64,000 nt of DNA from Debaryomyces hansenii CBS767 (lineage: Eukaryota; Ascomycota; Pichiomycetes; Serinales; Debaryomycetaceae): positions 1,116,001 to 1,180,000 of the forward strand of contig NC_006045.2 in assembly GCF_000006445.2 (NCBI RefSeq). Direction: 5' to 3'. Shown here in pieces: positions 42,801 through 52,300 of the stretch. Within the stretch, counting starts at the first letter, position 1. Every line of letters starts with the position of its first letter. The notes beneath the pieces are model-generated. The model had not been told where the DNA came from, did no database searches, and saw only the letters and a list, made by a program, of their open reading frames with translations. Both the position numbers and the translations under genes were made by a program.

Positions 42801-42977
42801 GATGAAGGTTCAAAGACTACAAACCTATCAAAACTTCGTAAATGTACAAGATGTAGATCGTTTTCATTGGTGAACGATCCATTGGTGTTTGATTCTCCGG
42901 GGAATATTGGTTTATGGACTATGGTATTTCAAAGAACATGTATATGCGGTAATGCTTGGGTCAATTGTGGTAAATGA
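39864..42977 (+). CDS. SIN4: Mediator tail subunit Sin4/Med16
   Basis: Tail-module subunit of the Mediator coactivator. The N-terminal half has WD-like beta segments starting with ISWSKNGFIAYAAPE, the family's opening motif. A helical C-terminal half ends in a zinc-like Cys tail, CTRCRSF near 990 then a Cys/Gly-rich end CICGNAWVNCGK, typical of Med16. 1037 aa (yeast 974). CTG codons at residues 136, 205 and 207 lie in Ser/Asn-rich spots, fitting CTG read as Ser. Starts at the first ATG. Confidence 0.87.
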   Translation: MTVSSKEKHPSEEANDPIITSRSIESGPKMSNTISWSKNGFIAYAAPELNPKHNLNLTYLENVDGKSWQLAKHQGINVRPLAESNQTPELRLVSWSNLSTDLAVADIHGNFYVLLAGVGLLENKDANGSTSKNNGLSVPSTTSSPSYELTSYNHMEMIYRDIIDPQPTGRMISMSQIVSFKWLNIFKPQIINKPAVLTKVDNNSLSLPPFAYTYGVGQHHPHGTCHPISTKQACIALRQNGECILYFQGEHKVEYHKISIKLQFLSNAVIITKSSIGFKNDKDVIISAFDAVSNSIKTFLISIDWGFLVESAQKQKVDPHYHTPKEAQKVPSLILKTLHEMKPIAANICELNKESEIGDDIMDIDNEDNPKPKDIRLGDISSIDIISPSFDADLKLDILISYAYENEASEITTTIYRYILADSQDLVSETFADLGMRKNVSASLSDEIKDYSLVLQDKLTRPGHIQRIETAVADSFIVLIYTRGEIDVIDRHNLQIVNNRSEIELKNTKDGDTPLTVSTMFDVGFNFPIIPVTDRSPIVIAVSPNLTSIAYTKINNKDQQLNLQVLEKNTNHGISPKELFVTSVGFAFRHSYACYTNSSADDLLALIQSEIKRVSGLLHKSVSDKKHNIETILNKFIESIICESHKAINFQLDAFGKESVDKLLSNPPLQKLLSLQLVLGELQNHDHIISDIAWIVLNLRSTSFGIMFLLSSIYRQISKKKPIDDSLQDSIARGECIMSLIGNVKWLIDLMVYFNQELLQLSYSKDDPSQSKLTMSNSTVLPVLISKVPRLFLIYALSSIGKTHEILKKLNEDLSESNKVFTPMKEALNRYFTICNQSPLNLGLFENFLRECDAFIIKEIGQKVEGKDKGYGLKIEQKLVCQGEITEEILPIAKALIQRHSAYVNRDMKVSELYFYDVDWIDIGIYKLNSNYPEAKFPSDQYPVIHKYPNTLKQVVPRLRFSDKECIDALRKIVISVDFDEGSKTTNLSKLRKCTRCRSFSLVNDPLVFDSPGNIGLWTMVFQRTCICGNAWVNCGK

Positions 42978-43081
42978 AGAGGTTTAATAGATAAACTATT
43001 TACTATAACATATATTTAATTGAATGTTTTCCACGAAATGAGGTGTCCGATGAAAAGATAGCTTTGAATAGAGTCAACTGT

Positions 43082-44593
43082 TTATTGTAATGATTTATCC
43101 GCTATGTCAACTTGTGGTAGTATATCTTGAACTTTTCTTCCATTACACATAAGACTAAAGTTTTTAGAAATTGGATCATGCCAGACGTTTAAATCAGTAT
43201 TACTAAAGAGTAAATTCTGTAGAGTATCCTTTTTCAAATTCCAAATTTCAGATTCAGAGACATTCGGTGGATTAGCTAAATAATCTGAAACAATATTCGG
43301 CATCCCGTTTATTAAATGCTTTCTGGAGTACTCAAATTCAGACATTCGTAATAATAAGCTGTATAACATATCAAATGACAATTTGCCTATAACTGATGTA
43401 GTCAACCTTGGAATTAGCTTATTAAATACATTTTCCGAACCAATACAGTTCAATAGGATGCTAAAGTATTTTTGATTGAAAATAGATATTTCTTGTAGAA
43501 TATCTTCAATTATTTCAAGAGGCAAGGCTCGCGGATTAAACGTGCTTAGCAACTTGATGTCACAATCTAAATGCAAGAATAGGTTATATGATTTAAATAA
43601 TTCATACTGGCCAACGACTTCTTCATTAAACGTGAGAAGCTCGGGAACTTTAGAGTATGATACGTGAAATAATACGTCAACGATATCATTTGCATAGAAA
43701 GATTGAACAATGTCATCATTTTGTCTCGTTTTAAAATATGATATCAAATCTTTCAAGCATGGCTTAATATTATGGATGATATTCGTATCATTACCAAAGG
43801 TGTTTATCCGCTGAATTAACTTACTGTAGAATTGAATAAACAAAACTACCTGCAAAACATCATCATTTTCGTAAAACTCCAGATACGATAAAACGTAGTA
43901 ATTCTTTGGTAAGTCAAATTGCTTCTCTAAAATATACGGCATCAACAAGAGAATATAGTCTAAAAATTTAACCAACTTATCTTCATTGTCTCTTGCGTGT
44001 TCGTATAAGTCTCTGAATTCCGTACTCAATAACTTTGTAGATACAACAGTACTCGAAAGATCAACTAATTCAGAGATTAGCAACTCAACTTGACTCACTA
44101 CGTTCAATGTGGTATTCTTTTCAAAATATCTAGACAAAATGGTATCTAATATGGCTGTTTCATCAAATAACTTAACCGTGGTCTCCGACGTTGCATTATT
44201 CCGTAACAATCTTATAATCATACAGCAGATTGCCGAATCTCCCGTCAATCCATTTATTATAAAATCTAACGGATAAAGCAGTAAAATTTCCTCAATATTC
44301 AAATATGCTAATATTGCATCCAACAAACTTATCACCACCCGTTCAGGGTCTATTTCAAAATAATGCTCTCCATTCAACAAACTATTAATAGTTGGAATAA
44401 ATAAAGATATGAACTTGTTCAGCCCAATGCTTCCATTTGGTTGTTCATCAGGAAAGATTATCGACCGATTGTTCTTTAATTGCAAAATGTAGTTTTCTAT
44501 CAAAGTGGCGTTAACTACCTTATCGTTATTCAATATCTCATTTAAATGAACGTGTGTTTTTACAGAGCTGCTATCTATACCGTTATAATCCAT
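43082..44593 (-). CDS. HSM3: Proteasome base assembly chaperone Hsm3
   Basis: All-helical, HEAT/ARM-like protein of 503 aa matching Hsm3 (yeast 480; PSMD5/S5b in animals). It binds the C-terminal domain of Rpt1 and assembles the 19S base. It was first named for a role in mismatch repair. Seen: repeated paired hydrophobic helices from about 60 to 430 and the family-like C-terminus with NVWHDPISKNFSLMCNGRK. It is convergent with SIN4 (104 bp) and divergent from YEL1. PUP3, another proteasome gene, is about 4 kb away. Confidence 0.82.
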   Translation of the reverse strand: MDYNGIDSSSVKTHVHLNEILNNDKVVNATLIENYILQLKNNRSIIFPDEQPNGSIGLNKFISLFIPTINSLLNGEHYFEIDPERVVISLLDAILAYLNIEEILLLYPLDFIINGLTGDSAICCMIIRLLRNNATSETTVKLFDETAILDTILSRYFEKNTTLNVVSQVELLISELVDLSSTVVSTKLLSTEFRDLYEHARDNEDKLVKFLDYILLLMPYILEKQFDLPKNYYVLSYLEFYENDDVLQVVLFIQFYSKLIQRINTFGNDTNIIHNIKPCLKDLISYFKTRQNDDIVQSFYANDIVDVLFHVSYSKVPELLTFNEEVVGQYELFKSYNLFLHLDCDIKLLSTFNPRALPLEIIEDILQEISIFNQKYFSILLNCIGSENVFNKLIPRLTTSVIGKLSFDMLYSLLLRMSEFEYSRKHLINGMPNIVSDYLANPPNVSESEIWNLKKDTLQNLLFSNTDLNVWHDPISKNFSLMCNGRKVQDILPQVDIADKSLQ

Positions 44594-44727
44594 TATGCTT
44601 TAGATGTCGTCTGTAGTCTTATTGATTATGTCTCATTAGTTTTACGATTTGAAAAAAGCCGTTTCATATAAACCATTATAGTAATATTCCTCTTTCAATT
44701 AGACGAGGTCTAATCTCCTGGCATATG

Positions 44728-44735
44728 CACGCGTG
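44728..44735. promoter_or_regulatory. Palindromic CACGCGTG (MCB core) in the HSM3/YEL1 promoter
   Basis: ACGCGT at 44729-44734 within an 8-bp palindrome between two divergent genes, followed by a T-rich tract at about 44752-44760. ACGCGT is the MBF box of G1/S genes in S. cerevisiae. One site only, so weak evidence. Confidence 0.35.
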
Positions 44736-44837
44736 AAAAATCGTCAAGCAATTTTTTTTTATATTTTCTTTAAGTGTACATATATAGCTATACGGACGAT
44801 AGAAACCGACTTCATTAAGGATAATTGGTAATTAGGT

Positions 44838-47792
44838 ATGTCGATAAAAGATCTCGTGGATAATCCGACAATTTTTCCGATGACTAAAACTGAAACTACG
44901 AGCCAAACCACGAAGATGAACATAAATAATATCCTATCGCCAAAGGCCACGCCTAACACAGGCTCAATTTCAGTTTCAGACGATAACATAAGCTCGCATA
45001 TGAAGGGAGAAAAGGAAAATATGTCGGTCAAACCAGTGGGAGAGATTGGTGATGTTTTGGCCCTTGATAGCAAACCAACCGGCGAGGAATCAACTATAGA
45101 TACTTCTAAAACCGCGACGGAAAGCACACAAGTTGAACCAAGTAGCGAAAACAAAGTAAACGAGGAGGAAGATAAAGAAAACATAAAAGTCAAATCTGAG
45201 GAAAATAGTGAGTCAGATGAAATAGAGGCTAAGGTTTCAGATAAGAACGAAGAGGTTTACAGAGATAATGCAAAAAACCTCTTCGAAGAAGAATTTGTCA
45301 CTATTGAGCCTGAAGAATATACTCGGTTCTTAGCTGCTGATGATGAGGAAAGCTTAAGGACTAGACAGATATATATGGATTTATTTGAATGGGACGCGAG
45401 TTTGTTGGTTTCAACAAGAATGCTTTGTTCGAAGTTGTATTTGAAAGGTGAGTCTCAAGAAATTGATAGAATCTTGTCTGCGTTCACCAAGTCTTATGTT
45501 AACCAACACAAGAGTAATATTTTTTGCACCACGAATTTTGAAAAGATATATATTATATTATACAGTTTAATCTTATTGAACACATCATTGCATAACGGTG
45601 AATTAAATAAAAGAAGCAAGATTGGTCAAACTGAATATATTAGGAATACATTTACCACGTTTGTGAACCAAAATCCTAAGAAACCCAAAAAATTAACTAT
45701 CAAACAAAAACTTGCTATTGAAAAGGAATTATGCGATTATTACGACGATTTGGCAAGAAATGAACTATATTTAAAAAAATCCAGCCAAAAATTAGACGGT
45801 GGAAATGAAAAGAATAAAGCCTACATTAAGCGTCTTGCAGATAACTCGTCCAAATCAAATTTAAAACAAGACGATAGTGAATCACCTGTGTTATCTAGAC
45901 AAGTGTCCGCTTCTTCTATTTGGTCTTCCGATACGAGTGGTAATCGTCGTTCCTCATTATACATACAACCAGTACAAACAGGAGGCTCAGGAATGTCTCA
46001 TTTCTCTTCAAGAAATCAAACCAAAAAGAATCATCGAGTGGGTTTAGCAAGGGCATTGGTAGCAGAACAAAATCAAAAAGTTTGTTCAAGTAATAATTCG
46101 CTTATTTCTGTCAATACTACAAATACATTAAGAAACCACCCATCTTTAGATCCATCAATAATGGGAAATAAAGGGTTATTCAAAAAATCTTCCAGGGCCT
46201 CGGTGATTTCAAGAGATACGATTGTATCTAATATTCCGGATGATAATCTCTCTGTAACATCATTTACTAATGAAATGAAGAACTTTAATATTGATGCAGA
46301 ATCACCACAGCTTCAACAGTTGGATGATTTTGATGTGGATGATTATCAAGACCAATATGATTTGACATTAGAGCTTGAGGGTTCTCCATATTTAAAAGAA
46401 GGATTACTTAAATCGAAGATTATCAATGATGACCAAGATAATAACCTGGAGTTTGATCGTAAAAGTACATCTAATGAATCAAGGTTTCTTTCTTTCTTCA
46501 GATCGAGTACTTATACAAATTCATCAGGGTCAAATAATGGGCCAGCCACATCTGCAGCATACGCGGAACACTTTGTGGTGGTTTCAAAAGGTGAATTATC
46601 GTTGTATTCGTTCGACCCTAAGGTTATAAAGAAGCATCAACAAAAGTTAAAGAAGTTGAAAACTCCGGCTGATGGCGATGATAACGAATCTTCGGAAGTG
46701 GGTGATGGTAATTGGTTAAAGAATGCGGCCAAAATTGGCACATATAACTTGTGTTCAACGTATGCCCAATTTGAAAGGCATTCAACTGGAATATTGCTTT
46801 CAACATCTGCGAAAAAGAAAAGCATCTTATGGTCATTGTCTTTTCCTAAAGTCTCGCATAAACAGCCCAAGAAAGTTGTGTTTGAAGCCGGAACTAAAGA
46901 AATAGCTCTCGAATTTATTAATACATGTAATTTTTGGGCATCCAAGATCACGGCAATTCCTACTAACGAAGAAAGTATTTCCTCAATTGAATATGGCTGG
47001 AACAATATAGATAAATTAATTGACAGAAAAGAAGAGTTCAAAAAAATGAAAAACATTCAAAAATGGGAACCTCTACCAAAAGGTGTTTACTTGAGTAATT
47101 ATGTGGAGAATTCTGAAATTGATGATGAGGCAAGGAATTTTGGCATAATGAAACAATTCGTGAAAACAGTCAATTACTATAATAATTTGAGGAAAGTTTA
47201 CCAGGAGTTTAATCAGTTAAAATTGAAATTCATTTCTAATTTTAACTCCAAACCTTTAAGCAATACTTCTAATTATAGTAGAATAATGGCTAATTATGAA
47301 AACAAGTCAAATGATTATCTTTTGGAATTAAGAAAATATAAGAATTATTTAATAATGCTAGGCTTTGGATTGCAACTAAGATTTGATTTGCAGGATGACG
47401 AACTCAATGACCACCGTGACGAATTCGCCAATGATGAATTAGAAAAAGACTTGACGAACGTGGAAGAGGATGATGGATTGAAAAGGTCCGTTAAAATTGA
47501 AATTTACAATTTATTCACAAGCTTGAAAGCGGTCGAAAAAATAATTCCAAATTACCATGCGAGTAAATCAATCAACTCTATTATTGAGTCTAAAAATGGT
47601 AGGGGTCCTTATCCCGATGAGCCATTTCCTTTGGTAAAATCGCCAAAAACATTTACCTTATCTAATTACAATAGTCATGAAAGCCCGATCGCACAATTAT
47701 TACAAACTCCGCAGCAAGTACAATCAGGTCTGGAAATACCACACAGTTACAGTACCCGTACTATCAAGGAAGAGGAAGAGCTGGAGCCCTGA
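44838..47792 (+). CDS. YEL1: Arf guanine-nucleotide exchange factor Yel1 (Sec7 + PH)
   Basis: Exchange factor of the Sec7 family, best matching Yel1, which activates Arf3 at the plasma membrane and bud sites. Acidic low-complexity N-terminus (about 1-135), Sec7 domain about 140-345 with the catalytic-Glu loop LKGESQEID (E205) and NTSLHNGELNKRSKIG, a Ser/Asn-rich linker (about 345-520), then a PH-like domain about 520-715 starting SPYLKEGLLKSK. A helical C-terminal region follows. 984 aa is longer than S. cerevisiae Yel1 (687), the excess being in the linkers. Syt1 is the alternative; domain order fits both. Confidence 0.8.
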   Translation: MSIKDLVDNPTIFPMTKTETTSQTTKMNINNILSPKATPNTGSISVSDDNISSHMKGEKENMSVKPVGEIGDVLALDSKPTGEESTIDTSKTATESTQVEPSSENKVNEEEDKENIKVKSEENSESDEIEAKVSDKNEEVYRDNAKNLFEEEFVTIEPEEYTRFLAADDEESLRTRQIYMDLFEWDASLLVSTRMLCSKLYLKGESQEIDRILSAFTKSYVNQHKSNIFCTTNFEKIYIILYSLILLNTSLHNGELNKRSKIGQTEYIRNTFTTFVNQNPKKPKKLTIKQKLAIEKELCDYYDDLARNELYLKKSSQKLDGGNEKNKAYIKRLADNSSKSNLKQDDSESPVLSRQVSASSIWSSDTSGNRRSSLYIQPVQTGGSGMSHFSSRNQTKKNHRVGLARALVAEQNQKVCSSNNSLISVNTTNTLRNHPSLDPSIMGNKGLFKKSSRASVISRDTIVSNIPDDNLSVTSFTNEMKNFNIDAESPQLQQLDDFDVDDYQDQYDLTLELEGSPYLKEGLLKSKIINDDQDNNLEFDRKSTSNESRFLSFFRSSTYTNSSGSNNGPATSAAYAEHFVVVSKGELSLYSFDPKVIKKHQQKLKKLKTPADGDDNESSEVGDGNWLKNAAKIGTYNLCSTYAQFERHSTGILLSTSAKKKSILWSLSFPKVSHKQPKKVVFEAGTKEIALEFINTCNFWASKITAIPTNEESISSIEYGWNNIDKLIDRKEEFKKMKNIQKWEPLPKGVYLSNYVENSEIDDEARNFGIMKQFVKTVNYYNNLRKVYQEFNQLKLKFISNFNSKPLSNTSNYSRIMANYENKSNDYLLELRKYKNYLIMLGFGLQLRFDLQDDELNDHRDEFANDELEKDLTNVEEDDGLKRSVKIEIYNLFTSLKAVEKIIPNYHASKSINSIIESKNGRGPYPDEPFPLVKSPKTFTLSNYNSHESPIAQLLQTPQQVQSGLEIPHSYSTRTIKEEEELEP

Positions 47793-48270
47793 ACCTGTCC
47801 TGATACTCAATCATATTTGAAGTTGAATTAAATGTTCTTCGCAGCTATGAATATGCTGAAAATAATTGATATATCCTATAATTCTCCAAAAGACCTATTT
47901 TTATTCTCTACATTACCTATTGTGATAACGTATGTTTACATATGGTTACGCCTTTCAATTCGTCTTTAATTTGTATTTTTAATCCATATATGTATAAGAA
48001 CAATTTTATATTTCAACAAAATTATGTTAGTGAAAATATGAACAGATACACGACTTTCAGATTGTAGACCGCCACCAAATAAATGAATGGCAAACACTAG
48101 TTAGAAATGATAACTATATTAAATATAATTGGATATTGTTTAATTGACTAATATATTTTTGATAACACATAGTTTAAGTGAATTATCAATAGCACCCGAA
48201 ACTAATTTTTCAATTGAGCGTTGATTTAGAAGATTTACACGTTTTATTCATATATTAACACAGATTTAAA
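47793..48270. other. PUP3 upstream region
   Basis: Roughly 480 AT-rich bp between YEL1 and PUP3, both plus strand. GCCACC at 48071-48076 (GGTGGC on the minus strand) is a partial match to the proteasome box GGTGGCAAA of Rpn4 and is not convincing alone. No gene seen. Confidence 0.4.
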
Positions 48271-49002
48271 ATGTCGGATCCAAGTTCAATCAATGGTATG
48301 TATTGAATCGAATAAATTGACTCACATACTATGTTTTCGTGATATATCAAGAGAAGATAGTTTGTTGGAATAAAAAAATTATGGACTTGAAATATTAACA
48401 TAATAGGTGGTTCTGCCGTGGCGATGGTCGGTAAAGATTGTATAGCAATAGCCTGTGATTTACGTTTAGGAAATCAGTCATTAGGGTTATCGAATAACTT
48501 TGAAAAGATTTTTCAACTTGGAGATAAAACATTTTTAGGATTGACAGGGTTGGCAACAGATGTAATTACATTATCAGAAACATTTAGGTTCAAGAACAAT
48601 TTATATAAGTTAAGAGAAGAAAGAGAAATTGAGCCAACGACATTGGCAAACTTGGTTAGTTCTACATTATACGAAAAGAGATTCGGGCCTTATTTTGTTG
48701 GTCCAATAGTAGCAGGATTGGATTCGAAGACAAACAAGCCATTTATCTGTGGATTTGATTTGATCGGATGTATCGATTTCGCTAAGGATTTCATAGTCAG
48801 TGGAACTGCATCTGATCAATTATATGGTATGTGTGAATCTTTGTATGAGCCAAATTTGGAACCAGAAGATTTATTTGAAACCATCAGTCAATCCTTATTA
48901 AATGCAGTTGACAGAGATGCTTTGTCTGGTTGGGGTGCCGTTGTTTATATTGTTACTAAGGATAATGTTACTAAGAGAGTTTTGAAAACTCGTCAAGATT
49001 AA
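48271..49002 (+). CDS. PUP3: 20S proteasome subunit beta-3 (Pup3), two exons
   Basis: Non-catalytic beta ring subunit of the 20S core. Exon 1 is 48271-48295 (ATG plus MSDPSSIN and one base of the next codon) and exon 2 is 48407-49002. Splicing gives MSDPSSINGG, the exact N-terminus of the yeast protein, continuing GKDCIAIACDLRLGNQSLG, FGPYFVGPIVAGLD, SGTASDQLYGMCESLYEPNL and the C-terminus TRQD. The joined protein is 206 aa (yeast 205). The exon 2 frame alone would start inside the domain at GTG, which is not a real start. Confidence 0.95.
48296..48406 (+). other. Spliceosomal intron of PUP3 (111 bp)
   Basis: Donor GTATGT at 48296-48301, branch-like TATTAAC at 48393-48399, acceptor TAG at 48404-48406. 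The branch site is only a few bases from the acceptor. Splicing restores the conserved MSDPSSINGG start. Confidence 0.92.
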
Positions 49003-49169
49003 TATAATGCATTTAGTGAATACAGATTAGAACCATTAAACACTCGTTTCAATATTGTAGTTTTTATTTAACATATTTACTGATATCTGCCCCGAAAGAC
49101 GACGTCTTAGAGTACTACCTAATGGTAGATTTATATTTACAAATTTAATTTCTTAGTTCCTATTTCTAT

Positions 49170-49475
49170 TTACTGCTTGCCTCTGCTTTCAGCTTCCTTT
49201 TCGATCATACGCTTCAAGTAGTTATTCTTTCCGTATAATTCTTCTTCGCTTTCTTTTCTTCTCTGTTCGAATTTTTTTTGTTTCTCCTTTGATTGTCTGA
49301 TTCTGTCATTTGCATCGTTAACTCTCGTATAGTGTAAGCATTTAGTCAATTCTTCTTTCTCAAAGTTACACATTCCTAAAGCTTTCTTCATGAATTCTTG
49401 TCTGTGACATTCTTCTAACGCATCCATTAACTTCTCGCAAGGATCAAATCTATTTCTATCTAACTGTGGATGCAT
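49170..49475 (-). CDS. CMC2: Mitochondrial twin CX9C protein Cmc2
   Basis: Small intermembrane-space protein imported by the Mia40 pathway and needed for cytochrome c oxidase assembly. It starts MHPQLDRNRFDPC as in the family. The twin CX9C helices are CEKLMDALEEC and CNFEKEELTKC, each with exactly nine residues between Cys, followed by a charged helix. 101 aa (yeast 109). Convergent with PUP3, divergent from MTC1. Confidence 0.93.
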   Translation of the reverse strand: MHPQLDRNRFDPCEKLMDALEECHRQEFMKKALGMCNFEKEELTKCLHYTRVNDANDRIRQSKEKQKKFEQRRKESEEELYGKNNYLKRMIEKEAESRGKQ

Positions 49476-49517
49476 ATTTAAGTTGGTCTAATTCAATTGG
49501 AGTATTAATTAGTTCAC

Positions 49518-49529
49518 TTTTTTTTTTTT
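49518..49529. promoter_or_regulatory. Poly(dT) tract in the CMC2/MTC1 divergent promoter
   Basis: Twelve consecutive T residues in a 132-bp divergent promoter, a probable nucleosome-free element serving both genes. Confidence 0.5.
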
Positions 49530-49607
49530 CTGAGGATTATATAGAGAGACGTTGAGAAAACCAGCTTAATCAATTGTCCTTATAAATAAGATATAAAATA
49601 CCAAGCA

Positions 49608-51017
49608 ATGCCACCAAAAGCTAAGACTAATGATACAGATGATGTATTAGACTTTATCAATTCATTGCCTGATTCTAAATCAGGTACTCCTAAACCGAAA
49701 GAAACCAGTAATAATGATGTAAATGATAAGGATGAAGACTTCCTCGAATTCTTGGATGAATTGGCAGCACATGAAAAATCCAAACCTTCTACTCCAAAAC
49801 CAAATAGTAAATTTGAGCCAAAGAAGAAAGGAGAATTGGGTGAAAAAGAATCAAAACCGCAACCAAAAGAGGAAAAGGAGGAAAAGGAATTGCCGGTCAA
49901 AAAGGAGCTGACAGAAGGCTCTGGTAAGGTCACGGAAGGTGAATCGGAGCCAAATAAAGAGAATACAAAAAGTAATGCAGAACCGAATACGACAGAGGAA
50001 GTTGATGCTATCGGATCAATTTCAACATGGTGGAACAACGAAGGTTCAAATAAAGTTTCATCGTTTTGGGGATCAATTACATCAAATGCTCAAAGTCTAA
50101 GCGAACAAACGTATCAACTAGCATCAACAACCTCTAACCAAATAAGTCAACAGAGACAGAAGCTAATTGAAAATTCTGATCATGAACAGATAGTAAATAT
50201 CAGCTCAAAATTGAATTCAATGTTGTTAAACATGTCGCAGCAAATTACCCAGGGTCTTATGTCTGACACTGATGAATTGTTGAATATATTATTAATTTAT
50301 GACTTATATAATATAAATTATTTGGATAGATTATGCTATGATAAATTCAACCAAGTCATGAATCAAGTTGAAGGTGGAATTAATGTCAGTGTCAATAACT
50401 TCAATCATAAGGATGAATTGAATAAAGACAGAATTGATTTAAATCTCTTTTATGGTAAGATAATTGACGGAGAAAAGTTGTGCTTAGCAAACTTAGAAAG
50501 TTCAGTCAAGGATTATTTAAAGATTACCAAGTTATCTGAAGAGGAAGACAAAAATACCTCCGAACCCGGTCAGGATGAAAAAGGCGAAGATAAAGATGAA
50601 AATGAAAAACATGAAACTAAAGGCGAAGAAGAAAATAAAGAAGAGATTGATAAAATCAATAAGTCGAACATATTTATTTCCATCCAACCAATAACTAGTA
50701 AAAGTAATCAGGATGAGACTAAGTCTACTCACGATGGAGAAGAGCAAGGTCCAATATTAATTGAATCCAATAATTCTGACTCATTTTCGTTCACAGTAAT
50801 TTTGAAAGATATTACAAACAATATAACTATCATCACAAAAACGCAGCCTTTCCCATTGAAGTGGGCCAAATGGTTAAGTGGCGAACTGTCTCAAGAATTT
50901 AAAGAGTTTGATGATATCGACCCGAGCGAATGGGTCAAGAACTGGATCAAAGATGGGTTGTCTTTGAGTTTTGGTGTCTTAGCTCAAGAATATGTTATAA
51001 AAAGAATGGGCTTCTGA
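49608..51017 (+). CDS. MTC1: Maintenance of telomere capping protein Mtc1
   Basis: Cytosolic or COPI-vesicle-associated protein of unclear biochemistry, found in yeast through genetic interaction with cdc13. The N-terminus has VLDFINSLPDSKSGTP and DEDFLEFLDELAAHE, typical of Mtc1, followed by Lys/Glu/Pro low complexity (about 60-130). ISTWWNNEGSNKVSSFWGSI marks the start of the folded part. A second acidic insert sits at about 305-345. The C-terminus WLSGELSQEFKEFDDIDPSEW is family-like. 469 aa (yeast 478). Confidence 0.87.
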   Translation: MPPKAKTNDTDDVLDFINSLPDSKSGTPKPKETSNNDVNDKDEDFLEFLDELAAHEKSKPSTPKPNSKFEPKKKGELGEKESKPQPKEEKEEKELPVKKELTEGSGKVTEGESEPNKENTKSNAEPNTTEEVDAIGSISTWWNNEGSNKVSSFWGSITSNAQSLSEQTYQLASTTSNQISQQRQKLIENSDHEQIVNISSKLNSMLLNMSQQITQGLMSDTDELLNILLIYDLYNINYLDRLCYDKFNQVMNQVEGGINVSVNNFNHKDELNKDRIDLNLFYGKIIDGEKLCLANLESSVKDYLKITKLSEEEDKNTSEPGQDEKGEDKDENEKHETKGEEENKEEIDKINKSNIFISIQPITSKSNQDETKSTHDGEEQGPILIESNNSDSFSFTVILKDITNNITIITKTQPFPLKWAKWLSGELSQEFKEFDDIDPSEWVKNWIKDGLSLSFGVLAQEYVIKRMGF

Positions 51018-51517
51018 ATGCAATCATGAGACATCAGCATATGTAGTTACCTGCGCAAATTCAAGCGATATTTAAGTTATTCAATAGTTAATAAAGTGCT
51101 ATGCCAGTACCTTGTAATCCTCTAAGTAAGATTTCTGGAAAATGAAGATTAATTAATTGCTACAGTATAATAGGTTGGAGAAGTCAAAAATTACAGATAG
51201 TCGCAAAAATATGAGAAATCACAAAAGCCTCTCACCGTTTATCACTTCTTAAGCAATTAGTAGATCAATGTAAATTAATACATAATGAGCAATCGTTGCT
51301 TATAATATACTATTGTTGTTCGGAATATACCGTTTATTCTTCTGTCGTACTTTTTTCAGGCCCTTTGTTGATTTTGGGTTCAACTAGCTGCAAAATCGCA
51401 TTACACTCTACAAAGGCTTTATCCCATTATTATATTAGTATTAAGTATTATATTATTATTAAGTATTAATTGAAAAAAGTCTCAGCCATATTATTCTATC
51501 ATTATTCTATTAGGTTG
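51018..51517. other. Convergent 3' intergenic region MTC1/FMP46
   Basis: 500 bp between two convergent stops. AT-rich, with a small direct repeat of TATTATTAAGTATTA type near 51435-51465. I see no gene. Confidence 0.45.
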
Positions 51518-52300
51518 CTAAAACAAATCTGCAAATTCCGCAACGTGTGGGTGTATTATATCGTTACGGTTGTATCTGGAGTTGGTGCGTCTAGGAGAGC
51601 CTTGAGTCGCGTACCCTGCATTATTATCGGTGTGATTATTGTCATCGCTCGAAGGAGTCTCTTTCTCCATTGCCTCGGCCACCACCGAAGAGTCTTCGTG
51701 CAAGACATTTTTGTGGGAGTCCTGGATTCCACACGCCAAGTAGTTGGCCATAATGCGATCCAAGCCTTTGTCATCTCCTGCAATCAAGTTGTTGGACCAA
51801 TCAATGATCAACGGAGCCTTAAAAAAGCTCCTCTGTGCTGCCAACTCATTGTATTCGTCTTGCAGTAACACCAGTAAGTCGTTGATGAAGCGTTTCTGCT
51901 TGTTGTGTTTGGTGGCGGTCAGATTACACAATGTGATATTTTGCAGTTCAAACAAAAGCGGAAACTTCTTTTCAAAACTGGTACAATTGTCCGGGTGTAT
52001 GTCAGTGCAGTGTTCGTGTATAAAGTAGTAATCCTGGTACGATGGAGTCTGATTTATCTTCAACTCCAAATTGAACTTGTTCGACATGATTCCTGCTGGC
52101 GAAATGTTTTGACCATGCGCGCCTGCTTTCTGGAACCACCCGGCACCATTAGCCCTATGAAATGTATTTGGCAACTGACTGTATCCCGTCAACTTGCCTA
52201 ACAAGTGATGTGACAACTTTGAGTTTGTGTCGTGGAATATGGTTATGTTGTGGGTCTTGACATTGCTGGTATTGGCCAAGCGTAAGAATGATCTGAACAT
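51518..52300 (-). CDS. FMP46: Fmp46-like putative mitochondrial redox protein with a long C-terminal extension
   Basis: The N-terminal part (about 1-140) resembles Fmp46 (DUF1687, a thioredoxin-like fold found in the yeast mitochondrial proteome): an Arg-containing start MFRSFLRLANTS, then THNITIFHDTNSKLSHHLLGKL. Residues about 85-200 keep an alpha/beta character (TSFEKKFPLLFELQNI, PLIIDWSNNLIAGDDKGLDRIM). The last 55 residues are Asp/Asn/Ser-rich and disordered. 260 aa is about twice yeast Fmp46 (133). The frame opens at TTG 52306; the first ATG is 52300. Its upstream side is a 2.2 kb gene-poor tract. Confidence 0.65.
   Translation of the reverse strand: MFRSFLRLANTSNVKTHNITIFHDTNSKLSHHLLGKLTGYSQLPNTFHRANGAGWFQKAGAHGQNISPAGIMSNKFNLELKINQTPSYQDYYFIHEHCTDIHPDNCTSFEKKFPLLFELQNITLCNLTATKHNKQKRFINDLLVLLQDEYNELAAQRSFFKAPLIIDWSNNLIAGDDKGLDRIMANYLACGIQDSHKNVLHEDSSVVAEAMEKETPSSDDNNHTDNNAGYATQGSPRRTNSRYNRNDIIHPHVAEFADLF

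Noticed and set aside
44759..45193. 144-codon minus-strand frame opposite the YEL1 start
   Set aside because: Mirrors the Ser/Glu-rich N-terminal coding region of YEL1; no independent support.
46637..47056. 139-codon minus-strand frame inside YEL1
   Set aside because: Antisense of the PH-domain region; no recognisable domain.
48071..48076. GGTGGC as an Rpn4 proteasome box for PUP3
   Set aside because: Only a six-base partial match; mentioned in the promoter entry but not claimed.
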